From: Demequina sp. NBRC 110051
Lineage (GTDB): Bacteria; Actinomycetota; Actinomycetes; Actinomycetales; Demequinaceae
Assembly: GCF_002090055.1 (NCBI RefSeq)
Contig: NZ_BBRH01000007.1
Span: forward strand, 124,001 to 188,000
Reading direction: 5' to 3'
DNA length: 64,000 nucleotides
Below, piece by piece: positions 53,759 to 62,449 of the stretch. The position numbers were made by a program, and so were the translations under genes. Each line of letters begins with the position of its first letter. Position 1 is the stretch's first letter. The notes beneath the pieces were generated by a model that was not told the origin of the DNA, ran no database searches, and was given only the letters and a program-made list of their open reading frames with translations.

Positions 53759-54277
53759 ATGCTGACCGTCTTCCTCGCGCCCACGGTGGTCGCCGCGCTC
53801 GCCGGCGTGGTGTGTCTTGTCCTGGTGATGCGTGGCGGTGATCGGGCCGTTGCGGTGGTGCGGCGATACCCGCTCGCGCTCGTGACGTGGCTGATCGCCG
53901 GCCCTTTCGCAGCGGCGGCGGCCTTCGGCATCCTTGTGCTCAGCCAGTACGACGACGGCACGACCTCCGACGACGTGTCGTTCCTGCTTGTCCTGGGCCT
54001 CCTCGCCGTCCTGTGTGTCGCGGTGATCGTGTGGGGACACATCATCGGCCGTGGCCGAGGCCGACGCCCGTGGCTCCTCATCGCGATCGCCTCGCCCGGC
54101 ATCGTCGCCGTCCTCTACGTCATGGTGCTCACGGTGACGGCGACTCAGGTGCTGTGGAGCCTGGGGCTGTTGGTGGTCGCTGCCGGGTCGATCGCCAACG
54201 GCATCCTCGCCGTACGTGTGCATGCGGCTCGGATCGCCACGACCGCGGAGCGTCAGGCGCCGATCGACGCCGCCTGA
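53759..54277 (+). CDS. Small multi-pass membrane protein of unknown function
   Basis: A 172-residue protein with four to five predicted membrane helices (for example APTVVAALAGVVCLVLVM, LVTWLIAGPFAAAAAFGILVL and IVAVLYVMVLTVTATQVLW). No family is recognised. The ATG at 53759 is 6 bases after TAGCGT, matching the leaderless pattern seen at several genes here. Its last 25 bases overlap the end of the convergent MFS gene. Confidence 0.62.
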   Translation: MLTVFLAPTVVAALAGVVCLVLVMRGGDRAVAVVRRYPLALVTWLIAGPFAAAAAFGILVLSQYDDGTTSDDVSFLLVLGLLAVLCVAVIVWGHIIGRGRGRRPWLLIAIASPGIVAVLYVMVLTVTATQVLWSLGLLVVAAGSIANGILAVRVHAARIATTAERQAPIDAA

Positions 54278-55548
54278 CGCGGAGCCCGCGCGTACACGAG
54301 CGCCACCGCGCCGTAAGTGAGGGCCACCACCAGCATCAGCGTGCGCGAGTAGCCGTCGTCCGGAAGCGTGAGCCCGCCGATGACTGCCGCGCCCACGAAC
54401 GCCACGTTGTAGACCATGTCGTAGAGGGTGAACGCGCGTCCGCGGTATTCGTCGACAGTGTCGCGCTGCACGATCGTGTCGACGGCGATCTTCCCGCCTT
54501 GGACGGCGAAAGACACGATCACGGCGGCCGCCAGCAGCGCCCACGGCGCACTCGACACGGCGAGCAGCAACTGACCGCCCGCCCCCACGCCCAGGCACCA
54601 CAGGATCCAGGTCTGGCGTTCCACGCGCGCCCCCAGCATCGGGGTGAGCACCGCGGCGAGGCCGAAGCCCACGGCTGCGAACCCCACCACCAGGCTGAAG
54701 TCGCCGAGCGCCTGCTCGGGGCGATCGGGGTCGCCCAACACCGAGCGCGAGATCAGGATCGACGCAACGAACATCAGCCCGTACAGCAGCCGCTGCGCGG
54801 ACATCACGCCCAGGGCGTGGAACGGCGTGACTCGCCGGCGCAGGTACCTTGCGCCGTCCACCAGCTCGGTCACCAGCGCGCGCAGGCGCTCGCCCACCTC
54901 ACCTGTGGCGATGGGGTGGGCGGGGCCCAGCTCGTCGCGACCCAGCAGCGTGGCCGCCCACGAGGCGGCGCCGAAGGCGATGCCAGCCCCCACCAACGCG
55001 GCAAACGCAAGTCCGGCATCGGACACCTGCGGTGCGACGAAGGTGACCACACCGCCCACCGCGCCTCCCACGGCGGCCGCGATGGTGCCGAGGGTGGGCA
55101 GGACCGCGTTCGCCGTGAGCAGCTCGTCGGCGGGCACCACACGGGGGAGGCCGGCGGTCATGGACGCGAGCAGGAAGCGGTTGACGGACAGCGCGAGCAG
55201 CGCCAGCACGTAGAGCGACCACACCGGGCCATCGAGCAGGAGCGCCGCCACGATGGTGGTGACGAGCACGAGCCGCACCAGGTTGCCGAACAGCAGGATT
55301 CTTTGTCGCTTCCAGCGGTCGATCAGGGGACCGACGAACGGCCCGACCACGGTGAACGGAGCAAGCAGGATCGCGAAGCCGGTCGCGATGGCCTCGGGGC
55401 TCGTCGCGGTCGTCGGGTCGAAGAAGAACGCCGCCGCGATGCCCACCTGGAACATGCCGTCGCCGCCTTGGGATAGCAGCCGCTGGTAGGTCAGCCGGCG
55501 AAACCCAGACGAGTGCCACAGCGAGCGCACGTCGGAGGCGAGGGACAC
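54253..55548 (-). CDS. MFS transporter
   Basis: A 431-residue major facilitator with 12 helices; the LIDRWKRQRILLFGN segment is a helix 2-3 loop of the enterobactin exporter/MFS_3-like type. It begins with the soluble MSLASDVRSLWHSSGFRRL. Probably an efflux pump of unknown substrate. Start is GTG with TAGGCT (55555-55560) 6 bases upstream and no ribosome-binding site, suggesting leaderless transcription. Confidence 0.83.
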   Translation of the reverse strand: MSLASDVRSLWHSSGFRRLTYQRLLSQGGDGMFQVGIAAAFFFDPTTATSPEAIATGFAILLAPFTVVGPFVGPLIDRWKRQRILLFGNLVRLVLVTTIVAALLLDGPVWSLYVLALLALSVNRFLLASMTAGLPRVVPADELLTANAVLPTLGTIAAAVGGAVGGVVTFVAPQVSDAGLAFAALVGAGIAFGAASWAATLLGRDELGPAHPIATGEVGERLRALVTELVDGARYLRRRVTPFHALGVMSAQRLLYGLMFVASILISRSVLGDPDRPEQALGDFSLVVGFAAVGFGLAAVLTPMLGARVERQTWILWCLGVGAGGQLLLAVSSAPWALLAAAVIVSFAVQGGKIAVDTIVQRDTVDEYRGRAFTLYDMVYNVAFVGAAVIGGLTLPDDGYSRTLMLVVALTYGAVALVYARAPRQAASIGA

Positions 55549-55657
55549 GCGGCAAGCCTAGGGCCAGGCGGCGCGTCCATGGATGGCCCCACGCCCGCCC
55601 GCTACTGTGACTCACGGTGCGACGTCGCGCCGCCACGTGTTCCGACAGGGGGTCTCC

Positions 55658-56107
55658 ATGGGTTTCGCCGATGCCGTCCGCTCAGGTTTCGCCAATTTCG
55701 CCACCTTCGAGGGCCGTGCGCGCCGCTCTGAGTTCTGGTGGTTCTACCTCTTCTTGACGCTCGCGGCGTTTGGCGGCGGCTTGATCGTGATGATCGTCGC
55801 GTTCGTCACTATCGTTCCCGGCTCGCGCGAAGGCCAGGATCCGTCCGGGCTCGCCGTGGGCATCTACCTGGTCGCCGTTGGCCTGTGGCTGATTGCCATG
55901 CTGGTCCTGTACATCCCCATGCTCGCGGTGTGGGCGCGACGTCTGCACGATATGGGCCAGACGGGCCACTGGCTATGGCTTTCGCTTGTCGGCGTCGGGA
56001 TCGTGCCGCTCATCATGGCCTTCTTCGACTCCGAGGCACGGCCAAACCGCTGGGGTCCGGACCCCAAGGCTCACCTGCATCCTGCGGCCCCGCCCTACGC
56101 CGCCTAG
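55658..56107 (+). CDS. DUF805 membrane protein
   Basis: A 149-residue protein of the DUF805 family: FEGRARRSEFWWFYLFLTL at the start, four membrane helices and the conserved ARRLHDMGQTGHWLWL region. The function is unknown. ATG at 55658 has AGGGGG upstream. Confidence 0.9.
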   Translation: MGFADAVRSGFANFATFEGRARRSEFWWFYLFLTLAAFGGGLIVMIVAFVTIVPGSREGQDPSGLAVGIYLVAVGLWLIAMLVLYIPMLAVWARRLHDMGQTGHWLWLSLVGVGIVPLIMAFFDSEARPNRWGPDPKAHLHPAAPPYAA

Positions 56108-56174
56108 GCATTCCCGATTTCCCGTGCGGCGAACGCCGCGTGCAATCGGGCGCGGGGCGCGGCATGGTGGAGGG

Positions 56175-56846
56175 ATGACTACTCCACAGCGCATCGCCAT
56201 TGTCGGCGGCCACGGCAAGGTGGCCCTTCAGCTCATCCCGATCCTCGTGGGGCGCGGTAAGCACGTGGTCCCGCTCGCCCGCAGCGAGGAGCAGCTCCTC
56301 GAGCTCGCCGCCATGGGCGCGCACCCGCGCCGGCTGGACATCGAGAACGCGTCGGCCGAGGACTTCGCGGCCGCGTTCGAGGGCTGCGACGCCGTGGTTT
56401 TCGCGGCAGGCGGCGGCCCCGACGGCGACATCGAGCGCAAGCGCACGGTGGACCTCGAGGGCTCGACCAAGTCGATCGAGGGTGCTCAGAAGGCGGGCAT
56501 CTCGCGGTTTGTCCAGGTCAGCGCGATCGGCGTCGACAACCCCCTGCCCGAGGACACCGAGCCGGTGTGGAAGGCCTACGTCGAGGCCAAGCGCGACGCC
56601 GACACGGCCCTGCGTGACTCCGGGCTCGACTGGACCATCCTTCGCCCCGGCGGACTCACCGACGACGCCCCCACGGGACTCGTCACGCTCGCACCCGAGG
56701 TCGAGCGCTCGTCCGTGCCGCGCGCGGACGTGGCTCACGTGATCGCCGACAGCCTGGACCAGCCCACGAGCATCGGCCAGCAGTGGGAGCTCATCAGCGG
56801 CGAGACCCCCATCGTGCGAGCACTCCGGCCCGCCGCGGAGGGCTAG
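56175..56846 (+). CDS. NAD(P)-binding SDR-like protein (NmrA/atypical SDR)
   Basis: A 223-residue Rossmann protein. IAIVGGHGKVALQLIPILVGRG holds the G-x-x-G-x-x-x dinucleotide site; VFAAGGG, STKSIEGAQKAGISRFVQVS and KRDADTALRDSGLDWTILRP fit atypical SDRs that bind NAD(P)H. The usual catalytic tyrosine position is weak (VWKAYVEAKR). It might act as a reductase or a redox sensor. ATG at 56175 is preceded by GGTGGAGGG. Confidence 0.86.
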   Translation: MTTPQRIAIVGGHGKVALQLIPILVGRGKHVVPLARSEEQLLELAAMGAHPRRLDIENASAEDFAAAFEGCDAVVFAAGGGPDGDIERKRTVDLEGSTKSIEGAQKAGISRFVQVSAIGVDNPLPEDTEPVWKAYVEAKRDADTALRDSGLDWTILRPGGLTDDAPTGLVTLAPEVERSSVPRADVAHVIADSLDQPTSIGQQWELISGETPIVRALRPAAEG

Positions 56847-56865
56847 GCCCAGCACCCGGACACAC

Positions 56866-56910
56866 CACGAGGCCCGGGTCACCCCCACACTGGGTGATCC
56901 GGGCCTCGTG
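56866..56910. terminator. Bidirectional terminator
   Basis: A long hairpin (CACGAGGCCCGGGTCACCC at 56866-56884 with GGGTGATCCGGGCCTCGTG at 56892-56910; one G-U/A-C wobble) lies between the convergent SDR and ino1 genes. Confidence 0.85.
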
Positions 56911-56962
56911 TCATGCATGGGCCGTGTCGAGCTGGCCCTTCCGGGGACTTACCTTGTTGCGC

Positions 56963-58054
56963 TTAGCGCTCGACCTCGCCGGCGATGAAGGCCTCGAGTT
57001 GCGCGCGGCCCTTGGTGTCTTCCATCTGGACCGGGGGCGACTTCATGAAGTACGTCGCGGCGGACAGGATGGGGCCGCCGATGCCGCGGTCCTTGGCGAT
57101 CTTCGCGGCGCGCACGGCGTCGATGATGATGCCGGCCGAGTTGGGCGAGTCCCACACCTCGAGCTTGTACTCGAGGTTCAGAGGAACCTCACCGAAGGCC
57201 GAGCCCTCGAGGCGCACGTACGCCCACTTGCGGTCGTCGAGCCAGGCGACGTAGTCCGAGGGGCCGATGTGCACGTCGCGGCCGTCCTTGATGCCGCCCA
57301 GGGGGCCGGACAGGTTGGAGGTCACGGCCTGCGTCTTCGAGACCTTCTTGGACTCCAGGCGCTCACGCTCGAGCATGTTCTTGAAGTCCATGTTGCCGCC
57401 GACGTTCAGCTGGTAGGTGCGGTCCAGGCGCACGCCGCGGTCCTCGAACAGCTTCGCCATCACGCGGTGAGTGATGGTCGCGCCCACCTGGGACTTGATG
57501 TCGTCGCCAACGATCGGGACGCCGGCGTCCTCGAACTTCTTAGCCCACTCGGGGTCGGAGGCGATGAACACGGGCAGGGCGTTGACGAAGGCCACGCCCG
57601 CGTCGATCGCGCACTGCGCGTAGTACTTGGCGGCCTCTTCGGAGCCCACGGGGAGGTAGCAGACCAGGACGTCGGCCTCGGTGTCCTTGAGGACCTGAAC
57701 CACGTCAACGGGGGCCTCGTCCGACTCGACGATGGTCTGGCGGTAGTACTTGCCCAGGCCGTCGAGGGTCACGCCGCGCTGCACCTGGATGTCCGTCTTG
57801 GGGACGTCGCAGATGGTGATGGTGTTGTTCTCGGAGGCCATGGTGGCCTCGACGAGTTCCTTGCCGACCTTCAGCGAGTCCACGTCGAACGCGGCCACGA
57901 ACTCGATGTCAGAGACGTGGTAGTCGCCAAACTGGACGTGCATGAGGCCGGGGACGGTCTCGGTGGCGGGGGTGTTCTTGTAGAACTCCACGCCCTGAAT
58001 CAGCGAGGTGGCGCAGTTGCCCACGCCGACGATCGCGACACGCAGTGAAGCCAT
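56963..58054 (-). CDS. ino1: Inositol-3-phosphate synthase
   Basis: A 363-residue enzyme that converts glucose-6-phosphate to inositol-3-phosphate with NAD, the first step to phosphatidylinositol and mycothiol. [21 protein letters not shown] is the NAD site; [24 protein letters not shown] and the [16 protein letters not shown] segment are typical of the actinobacterial type. ATG at 58054 has AAGGAGAG upstream. It follows the PadR regulator by 13 bases and is co-transcribed. Confidence 0.95.
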   Translation of the reverse strand: MASLRVAIVGVGNCATSLIQGVEFYKNTPATETVPGLMHVQFGDYHVSDIEFVAAFDVDSLKVGKELVEATMASENNTITICDVPKTDIQVQRGVTLDGLGKYYRQTIVESDEAPVDVVQVLKDTEADVLVCYLPVGSEEAAKYYAQCAIDAGVAFVNALPVFIASDPEWAKKFEDAGVPIVGDDIKSQVGATITHRVMAKLFEDRGVRLDRTYQLNVGGNMDFKNMLERERLESKKVSKTQAVTSNLSGPLGGIKDGRDVHIGPSDYVAWLDDRKWAYVRLEGSAFGEVPLNLEYKLEVWDSPNSAGIIIDAVRAAKIAKDRGIGGPILSAATYFMKSPPVQMEDTKGRAQLEAFIAGEVER

Positions 58055-58067
58055 GCTTGATCTCTCC

Positions 58068-58649
58068 TTAGTTGTCATCCGCGGATGCGGTGTGGTGGTC
58101 TCCGCGGGATGCGGATCGTTCGTTTTCGATGAGCTTGTCCAGCCACTCGACCTCGCGCTCCACACGCTCCAGGCCGTGACGCTGCAGCTCGGCCGTATAC
58201 GCGTCGTGGCGGTCGCGAACGCGGGCGAGGCCCTGCGAGATCTCTTCGATGCGTTCCGACATGCGCGAGCGGCGCCCCTCCAGGATGCGCAACCGCGTGG
58301 CCGAATCGGTCTTGGTGAACAGGGCGAAGCGCACGTCGAAGGTCTCGTCGTCCCAGGCAGATGCCGTGGAGGACGCGAGCTCGTCCTCGAGCCTGGCCTT
58401 GCCGGTGTCCGTCAGGCGGTAGGCGATGCGCGAGCGGCGCGAGCCGGTGGCGCGCCCCGCGTCCTCGGACTCGCCCACGATCAGCCCGGCGGCGACCATG
58501 CGCTTGAGGCAGGGGTACAGGCTGCCGTAGCTGAGAGCCCGGAAAGGTCCCAGCTCGCCGCCCAGACGCTTGCGGATCTGATACCCGTGCAGCGGCTGTT
58601 CCGCGAGCATGCCGAGGATCGCGAGCGACAAGACGTCGGTCTTCGCCAT
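58068..58649 (-). CDS. PadR-family transcriptional regulator
   Basis: A 193-residue PadR protein: an N-terminal winged helix ([24 protein letters not shown], then [17 protein letters not shown]) and a C-terminal coiled-coil dimer domain. ATG at 58649 has AGGAGGAG at good spacing. It precedes ino1 and probably regulates it together with itself through the palindrome upstream. The PadR-ino1 pair next to a penicillin-binding gene is common in Micrococcales. Confidence 0.92.
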   Translation of the reverse strand: MAKTDVLSLAILGMLAEQPLHGYQIRKRLGGELGPFRALSYGSLYPCLKRMVAAGLIVGESEDAGRATGSRRSRIAYRLTDTGKARLEDELASSTASAWDDETFDVRFALFTKTDSATRLRILEGRRSRMSERIEEISQGLARVRDRHDAYTAELQRHGLERVEREVEWLDKLIENERSASRGDHHTASADDN

Positions 58650-58673
58650 GCACTCCTCCTGGGCTCGAGGGAC

Positions 58674-58691
58674 GGCCGATGCCGTGGCCGG
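58674..58691 (+). repeat. Intergenic copy of the GGCCGATGC element (long form)
   Basis: GGCCGATGCCGTGGCCGG, 25 bases upstream of the PadR start. The same 15-base core (GGCCGATGCCGTGGC) occurs in the femABX upstream region (62386) and in the pseudokinase linker (46904). Confidence 0.55.
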
Positions 58692-58739
58692 GTGGGTGGG
58701 CCTACCTCCGGTAGGCATCGGTTCACCATAGCAGCGCGT

Positions 58740-58756
58740 TGTATCGTTGCGATACA
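58740..58756. promoter_or_regulatory. PadR operator
   Basis: TGTATCG-TTG-CGATACA is a perfect 17-base dyad. It lies between the PadR-ino1 start and the PBP gene; a possible minus-strand -10 (TATGGT, 58725-58730) is just next to it. PadR proteins typically bind ATGT-N8-ACAT-like dyads, and this one is similar. Confidence 0.65.
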
Positions 58757-58871
58757 TCGCGCCGCGTGTCTCGGGACCGGACGCGGTCACGAATCGCCGC
58801 TCTCGCGCGTTGGAGAGCGTGATCGGTGCGCCGCGCTGCGCGCGCACCGCCTGTCCGTGCCGCCTACTGCC

Positions 58872-58877
58872 TAGGGT
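58872..58877 (+). promoter_or_regulatory. Leaderless -10 of the PBP gene
   Basis: TAGGGT followed by seven bases and the GTG start codon at 58885, with no ribosome-binding site. This spacing places the start point at or next to the first codon. Confidence 0.55.
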
Positions 58878-58884
58878 TGACTCT

Positions 58885-61314
58885 GTGACCGACTCCTCGA
58901 AGACGCCTCCGCGCCGCTCGACGCGCCCGACCACGGGCACGCAGCCGCAGCGCCCCACGACGGGCGTCCAGCGCACCGCCGACGGCAAGCCTGCCAGCGG
59001 GCTGCCGCAGTGGAGCTCGACGGGCGTCCACGCGACCACGGGAGCGAAGGGCGCCAAGGCGACCACGGCATCGGCCGCTACCAAGAGTGCCGGTGGCAAG
59101 GGCGGCTCCGGCGGTGGCAAGGGCGGCAAGGGTGGCGAGAAGGAGCCGCTGGGATGGAAGGGGTGGCTCAAGCGCATCAGCCTATGGATCCTGCTCCTGA
59201 TCCTCGCGGTCACCATCGTGGGCATCGTCGCCCTCGTCATCGCGTACATGCGCCTCGAGATTCCCGAGCCCGACGACTTCGCGCAGGCCCAGTCCTCCGT
59301 CTTCTATTACGCGGACGCAGAGACGGAGCTCGGGCGCCTGGGTGTCGCGGACCGCGAGTCCGTGGGCATCGAAACGCTGCCCGACTACGTGCCGCAGGCC
59401 TTCGTCGCGGCCGAGGACCGCACCTTCTACACGAACCCCGGCATCAACATCCCCGGCATGGTCAAGGCGCTGTGGGACACCATCGTGCTGAACGACCCGC
59501 GCGGCGGCTCCTCCATTACGCAGCAGTACGTGGAGCGCTACTACGTGGGTGAGACCACCACCTCGATCCCGGGCAAGATCAACGAGACGCTGATGGCGCT
59601 CAAGATCGACCAGGAACAGTCCAAGGACGAGGTGCTCGAGAACTACCTCAACACCATCTACCTGGGACGCGGCGCCTACGGCATCGAGGCCGCTGCACGC
59701 GAGTACTACGGCAAGAACGCGGCAGACCTCGAGCTCTCCGAGGCCGCCATGCTCGCCGGCCTGGTGCCCGCGCCCAGCGCCTGGGACCCGCGCGTGGACC
59801 ACGACCAGGCCGAGTTCCGGTGGAACTACGTGCTCGACGGCATGGTGGACGCCGAGTTCATCACGCAGGACGAGCGCGATGCCGAGACGACCTTCCCCGA
59901 GCCCATCGAATACTCCAACCAGGACGTCTTCGCGGGCACCGAGGGCTACCTGCTCCAGACGGCGCTCGACGAGGTCGAGTCAGAGACGGGCATCTCACGC
60001 GACGACATCGAGTCGCAGGGCTACCGCGTCATCACGACCATCATCCCCTCCCACCAGGAGGCGGCCGAGGCCGCCGTGGCCGATATGCCCGACGACCACG
60101 CCGACAACCTGCAGGTGGGCGCCATCACGATCGAGGCCGACACCGGTGCGATCACGTCGATGTATGGCGGCGCCGACTACCTCGCTCGCCAGCGCAACGC
60201 CGTGACCCAGGACGTCGCACAGGCCGGCTCGACGTTCAAGCCGTTTGCGCTGGTGGCGGGCCTCGAGCGCGGCATCGGCCTCGAGAGCCGCTACCTGGGC
60301 AACAACGCCATGGAGTTCCCCGGCTTCGATGCGCCGGTGCGCAACTTTGGCGGTCAAAGCTACGGGTACGTTGACCTCGTCGAGGCTACGCAGAAGTCGA
60401 TCAACACCGCTTATGTGGGGCTCAACGAAGACGTCACGCCTCAGGCCACGATGGAGACGGCGATCCGTGCTGGGCTGCCCGAGGACACGCTGGGCCTGGA
60501 GGCCAACCTGTCCAACGTGCTGGGAAGCGCCTCTCCGCACGCCATCGACATGGCCTCCGCCTACGCGACCTTCGCGACCGGCGGCGTGAGCACCTCGCCG
60601 CACATCATCGCCGCGGTGCGTGACGCCGAGGGCGAGACGGTGTTTGAGGCTGAGACCGAGGGCGAGCGCGTGTTCAGCGAGGACGTGATGGCTGACACCA
60701 CGTACGCGATGCAGCAGGTGATCGAGCTGGGTTCGGGCCGCACCGCGTCTGAGCTGGGCCGCCCACTGGCCGGCAAGACCGGAACGTCGAACGACAACCG
60801 TTCCGCGTGGTTCGTGGCGTTCTCCCCGCAGATCGTGGGCGCCGTAACGCTCTACCAGGTGGGCGAGGACGGATCCGCGGAGCAGATCACCGCGTTCGGC
60901 GGCTATTCGCAGATCACCGGATCGACCGTGCCTGCCGACGTGTGGACGGCGATGATGGGTCCCATCCTCGAGGACTACGAGGTCGAGGAATTCCCCGAGC
61001 GCGCCGACGTGGGCGAGACCCAGAACGCATGGACCCCCGCGCCCGAGCCGAGCGAGACCGCGTCCGAGACGCCCTCGCCTTCTCCCGAGCCGACGACGGA
61101 GACGCCGGAGCCGGAGCCGACGACGGAGACGCCGGAGCCGGAGCCGACGACGGAGACGCCGGAGCCGGAGCCGACGACGGAGACGCCGGAGCCGGAGCCG
61201 ACGACGGAGACGCCCGACCCCGAGCCGACTGAAACGGCCGACGCGGGCGGCGGCGGTGGTGGCGGTGGCACGGACACCGAGGGCGAGGCCCTCGAGGACC
61301 CCGAGCTGCCGTAG
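58885..61314 (+). CDS. Bifunctional penicillin-binding protein (class A, GT51 + transpeptidase)
   Basis: An 809-residue enzyme. A Thr/Gly/Lys-rich cytoplasmic tail (1-95), a membrane helix (about 100-122), GT51 glycosyltransferase (about 140-320: AAEDRTFYTNPG, GGSSITQQYVERYY, ENYLNTIYLGRGAYGIEAAA) and transpeptidase (about 400-700) with STFK near 449-452, SIN near 504 and KTG near 630. It polymerises and cross-links peptidoglycan. Residues 735-779 are five PTTETPEPE-type repeats encoded by a 27-base tandem repeat, followed by a Gly run. A GTG start with leaderless -10 is preferred; a longer frame upstream includes the PadR operator. Confidence 0.94.
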   Translation: MTDSSKTPPRRSTRPTTGTQPQRPTTGVQRTADGKPASGLPQWSSTGVHATTGAKGAKATTASAATKSAGGKGGSGGGKGGKGGEKEPLGWKGWLKRISLWILLLILAVTIVGIVALVIAYMRLEIPEPDDFAQAQSSVFYYADAETELGRLGVADRESVGIETLPDYVPQAFVAAEDRTFYTNPGINIPGMVKALWDTIVLNDPRGGSSITQQYVERYYVGETTTSIPGKINETLMALKIDQEQSKDEVLENYLNTIYLGRGAYGIEAAAREYYGKNAADLELSEAAMLAGLVPAPSAWDPRVDHDQAEFRWNYVLDGMVDAEFITQDERDAETTFPEPIEYSNQDVFAGTEGYLLQTALDEVESETGISRDDIESQGYRVITTIIPSHQEAAEAAVADMPDDHADNLQVGAITIEADTGAITSMYGGADYLARQRNAVTQDVAQAGSTFKPFALVAGLERGIGLESRYLGNNAMEFPGFDAPVRNFGGQSYGYVDLVEATQKSINTAYVGLNEDVTPQATMETAIRAGLPEDTLGLEANLSNVLGSASPHAIDMASAYATFATGGVSTSPHIIAAVRDAEGETVFEAETEGERVFSEDVMADTTYAMQQVIELGSGRTASELGRPLAGKTGTSNDNRSAWFVAFSPQIVGAVTLYQVGEDGSAEQITAFGGYSQITGSTVPADVWTAMMGPILEDYEVEEFPERADVGETQNAWTPAPEPSETASETPSPSPEPTTETPEPEPTTETPEPEPTTETPEPEPTTETPEPEPTTETPDPEPTETADAGGGGGGGGTDTEGEALEDPELP
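61087..61221 (+). repeat. 27-bp tandem repeat in the PBP tail
   Basis: Five in-frame copies starting at 61087, 61114, 61141, 61168 and 61195; four are virtually identical and the fifth has changed bases (CCCGACCCC in place of CCGGAGCCG). Each encodes a 9-residue Pro/Glu/Thr unit. Low divergence suggests recent expansion and copy-number variation. Confidence 0.9.
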
Positions 61315-61324
61315 CCGCGCGGCC

Positions 61325-62359
61325 TTAGCGCCTGAGGGCCCGCTTGGCCTTCAGCGCCCACACGAGCGACAGGTAGCGCAGGCGCCTCACCGGAAGGTCC
61401 CATGCGGGGTCGACCTCGACCACATCGCCGAACTGCTCCTTGAACTCTCGCACGCCCATCAGGGTCGGCGCGCGGTCCGAGCCCACTCCCATGAGGTCGT
61501 ACTGGGTGACGCCCTCCGCCTTGAGGCGAGTGAAGATCTCCCACTTGAGGCGGATCGCCGCGTTGCAGTCGCGCGCCTCCCTATTGCCCGCGGCATACGT
61601 GTCGCAGCCGGCGTTGTCGTAGACGGTGGACAGCACCCACGAGATGGCACGGCCGGGGCGCAGGTCGCCCTCGGGACCGGTGTCGTGACGGCGCGCGACC
61701 CACAGGCGCACGTGCTCGCCGAGCCCCTCGAGCATGTCGAGATAGGTCGACGCTGGGTAGATCCCGAACCCGTCGCGCTCGGCGGTCTCGCGGTAGATCT
61801 CGTAGAGCTCCTCGAACTGCTCGGGGGTGCAGTCAGACTCCTCGGTCACCGTCATGTCGGTGTCCTTGAGCGTGCGCCGGGTCTTGTACCGACCGCGCTT
61901 GGAGAACGACGCGAGGATGTCGTCCTCGTCGCGCGTGAGGTCGATTACCACCGTGCGGTCGTAGGTGATGGTCTGCAGCAGTTCGCGTAGGTCGTCGGCC
62001 TCGTCGTGAGCATCGAGCCTGATAAACACCGCCCACGGCGCCTCGCGGCGCACGTAGGCCGCCAGCGCCCGGCGCAGCGTCTTGGCGCGTGAGGCGGTCT
62101 CCTCGGCGATCCAGATGGGCCCGTGGCGCGCCCACAGGTACCGGAATCCGCGCCCCTCGTAGCGGGTCAGCGAGATGACAGCGACGGCCTCGCCGTCGGC
62201 GCGCACCACCAGGCGCCGCCAATGCTCGCGACCCTCGACCCGCTCGTCGTAGGCGTCCCACGCCGGACCCTGCTCGATGGGCACGGGACGGCCGGACTGC
62301 CGGGCGAGCTCAAGGAACTCGTCCGTGGGGACGGGGGCGACGGACAGCGCTGCACTCAC
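61325..62359 (-). CDS. FemABX-family peptidyltransferase
   Basis: A 344-residue protein with the double-GNAT FemABX fold: two acyltransferase halves (about 20-170 and 190-330) with SFSKRGRYKTRRTLKD, IYRETAERDGFGIYPASTYL and YAAGNREARDCNAAIRLKWEIF, YDLMGVG. Such enzymes transfer an amino acid from aminoacyl-tRNA to the lysine or ornithine side chain of lipid II, starting a peptide cross-bridge. The GTG start follows TACCCT by 7 bases (leaderless). Neighbours are a bifunctional PBP and an ATP-grasp ligase, both fitting peptidoglycan. Confidence 0.9.
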   Translation of the reverse strand: MSAALSVAPVPTDEFLELARQSGRPVPIEQGPAWDAYDERVEGREHWRRLVVRADGEAVAVISLTRYEGRGFRYLWARHGPIWIAEETASRAKTLRRALAAYVRREAPWAVFIRLDAHDEADDLRELLQTITYDRTVVIDLTRDEDDILASFSKRGRYKTRRTLKDTDMTVTEESDCTPEQFEELYEIYRETAERDGFGIYPASTYLDMLEGLGEHVRLWVARRHDTGPEGDLRPGRAISWVLSTVYDNAGCDTYAAGNREARDCNAAIRLKWEIFTRLKAEGVTQYDLMGVGSDRAPTLMGVREFKEQFGDVVEVDPAWDLPVRRLRYLSLVWALKAKRALRR

Positions 62360-62385
62360 GCCGACAAGGGTAACGGCGTGAGGGC

Positions 62386-62403
62386 GGCCGATGCCGTGGC
62401 GGG
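62386..62403 (+). repeat. Intergenic copy of the GGCCGATGC element (long form)
   Basis: GGCCGATGCCGTGGCGGG in the 78-base gap between the ATP-grasp and femABX genes, upstream of the femABX promoter. Confidence 0.55.
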
Positions 62404-62431
62404 GCCGCGCGACCCCCGCACTTTCGTACGG

Positions 62432-62449
62432 GTCGGGCTAGAAGCCCGA
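62432..62449 (-). terminator. Possible terminator at the ATP-grasp gene end
   Basis: GTCGGGC (62432-62438) and GCCCGAC (62443-62449) form a short stem overlapping the last codons and stop of the ATP-grasp gene. No T run follows, so it may attenuate rather than fully stop transcription into femABX. Confidence 0.35.

Noticed and set aside
54253..54277. 25-base overlap of convergent genes as a sign of a mis-called gene
   Set aside because: The small membrane protein has its own leaderless promoter pattern and consistent helices; short 3' overlaps of convergent genes are common.
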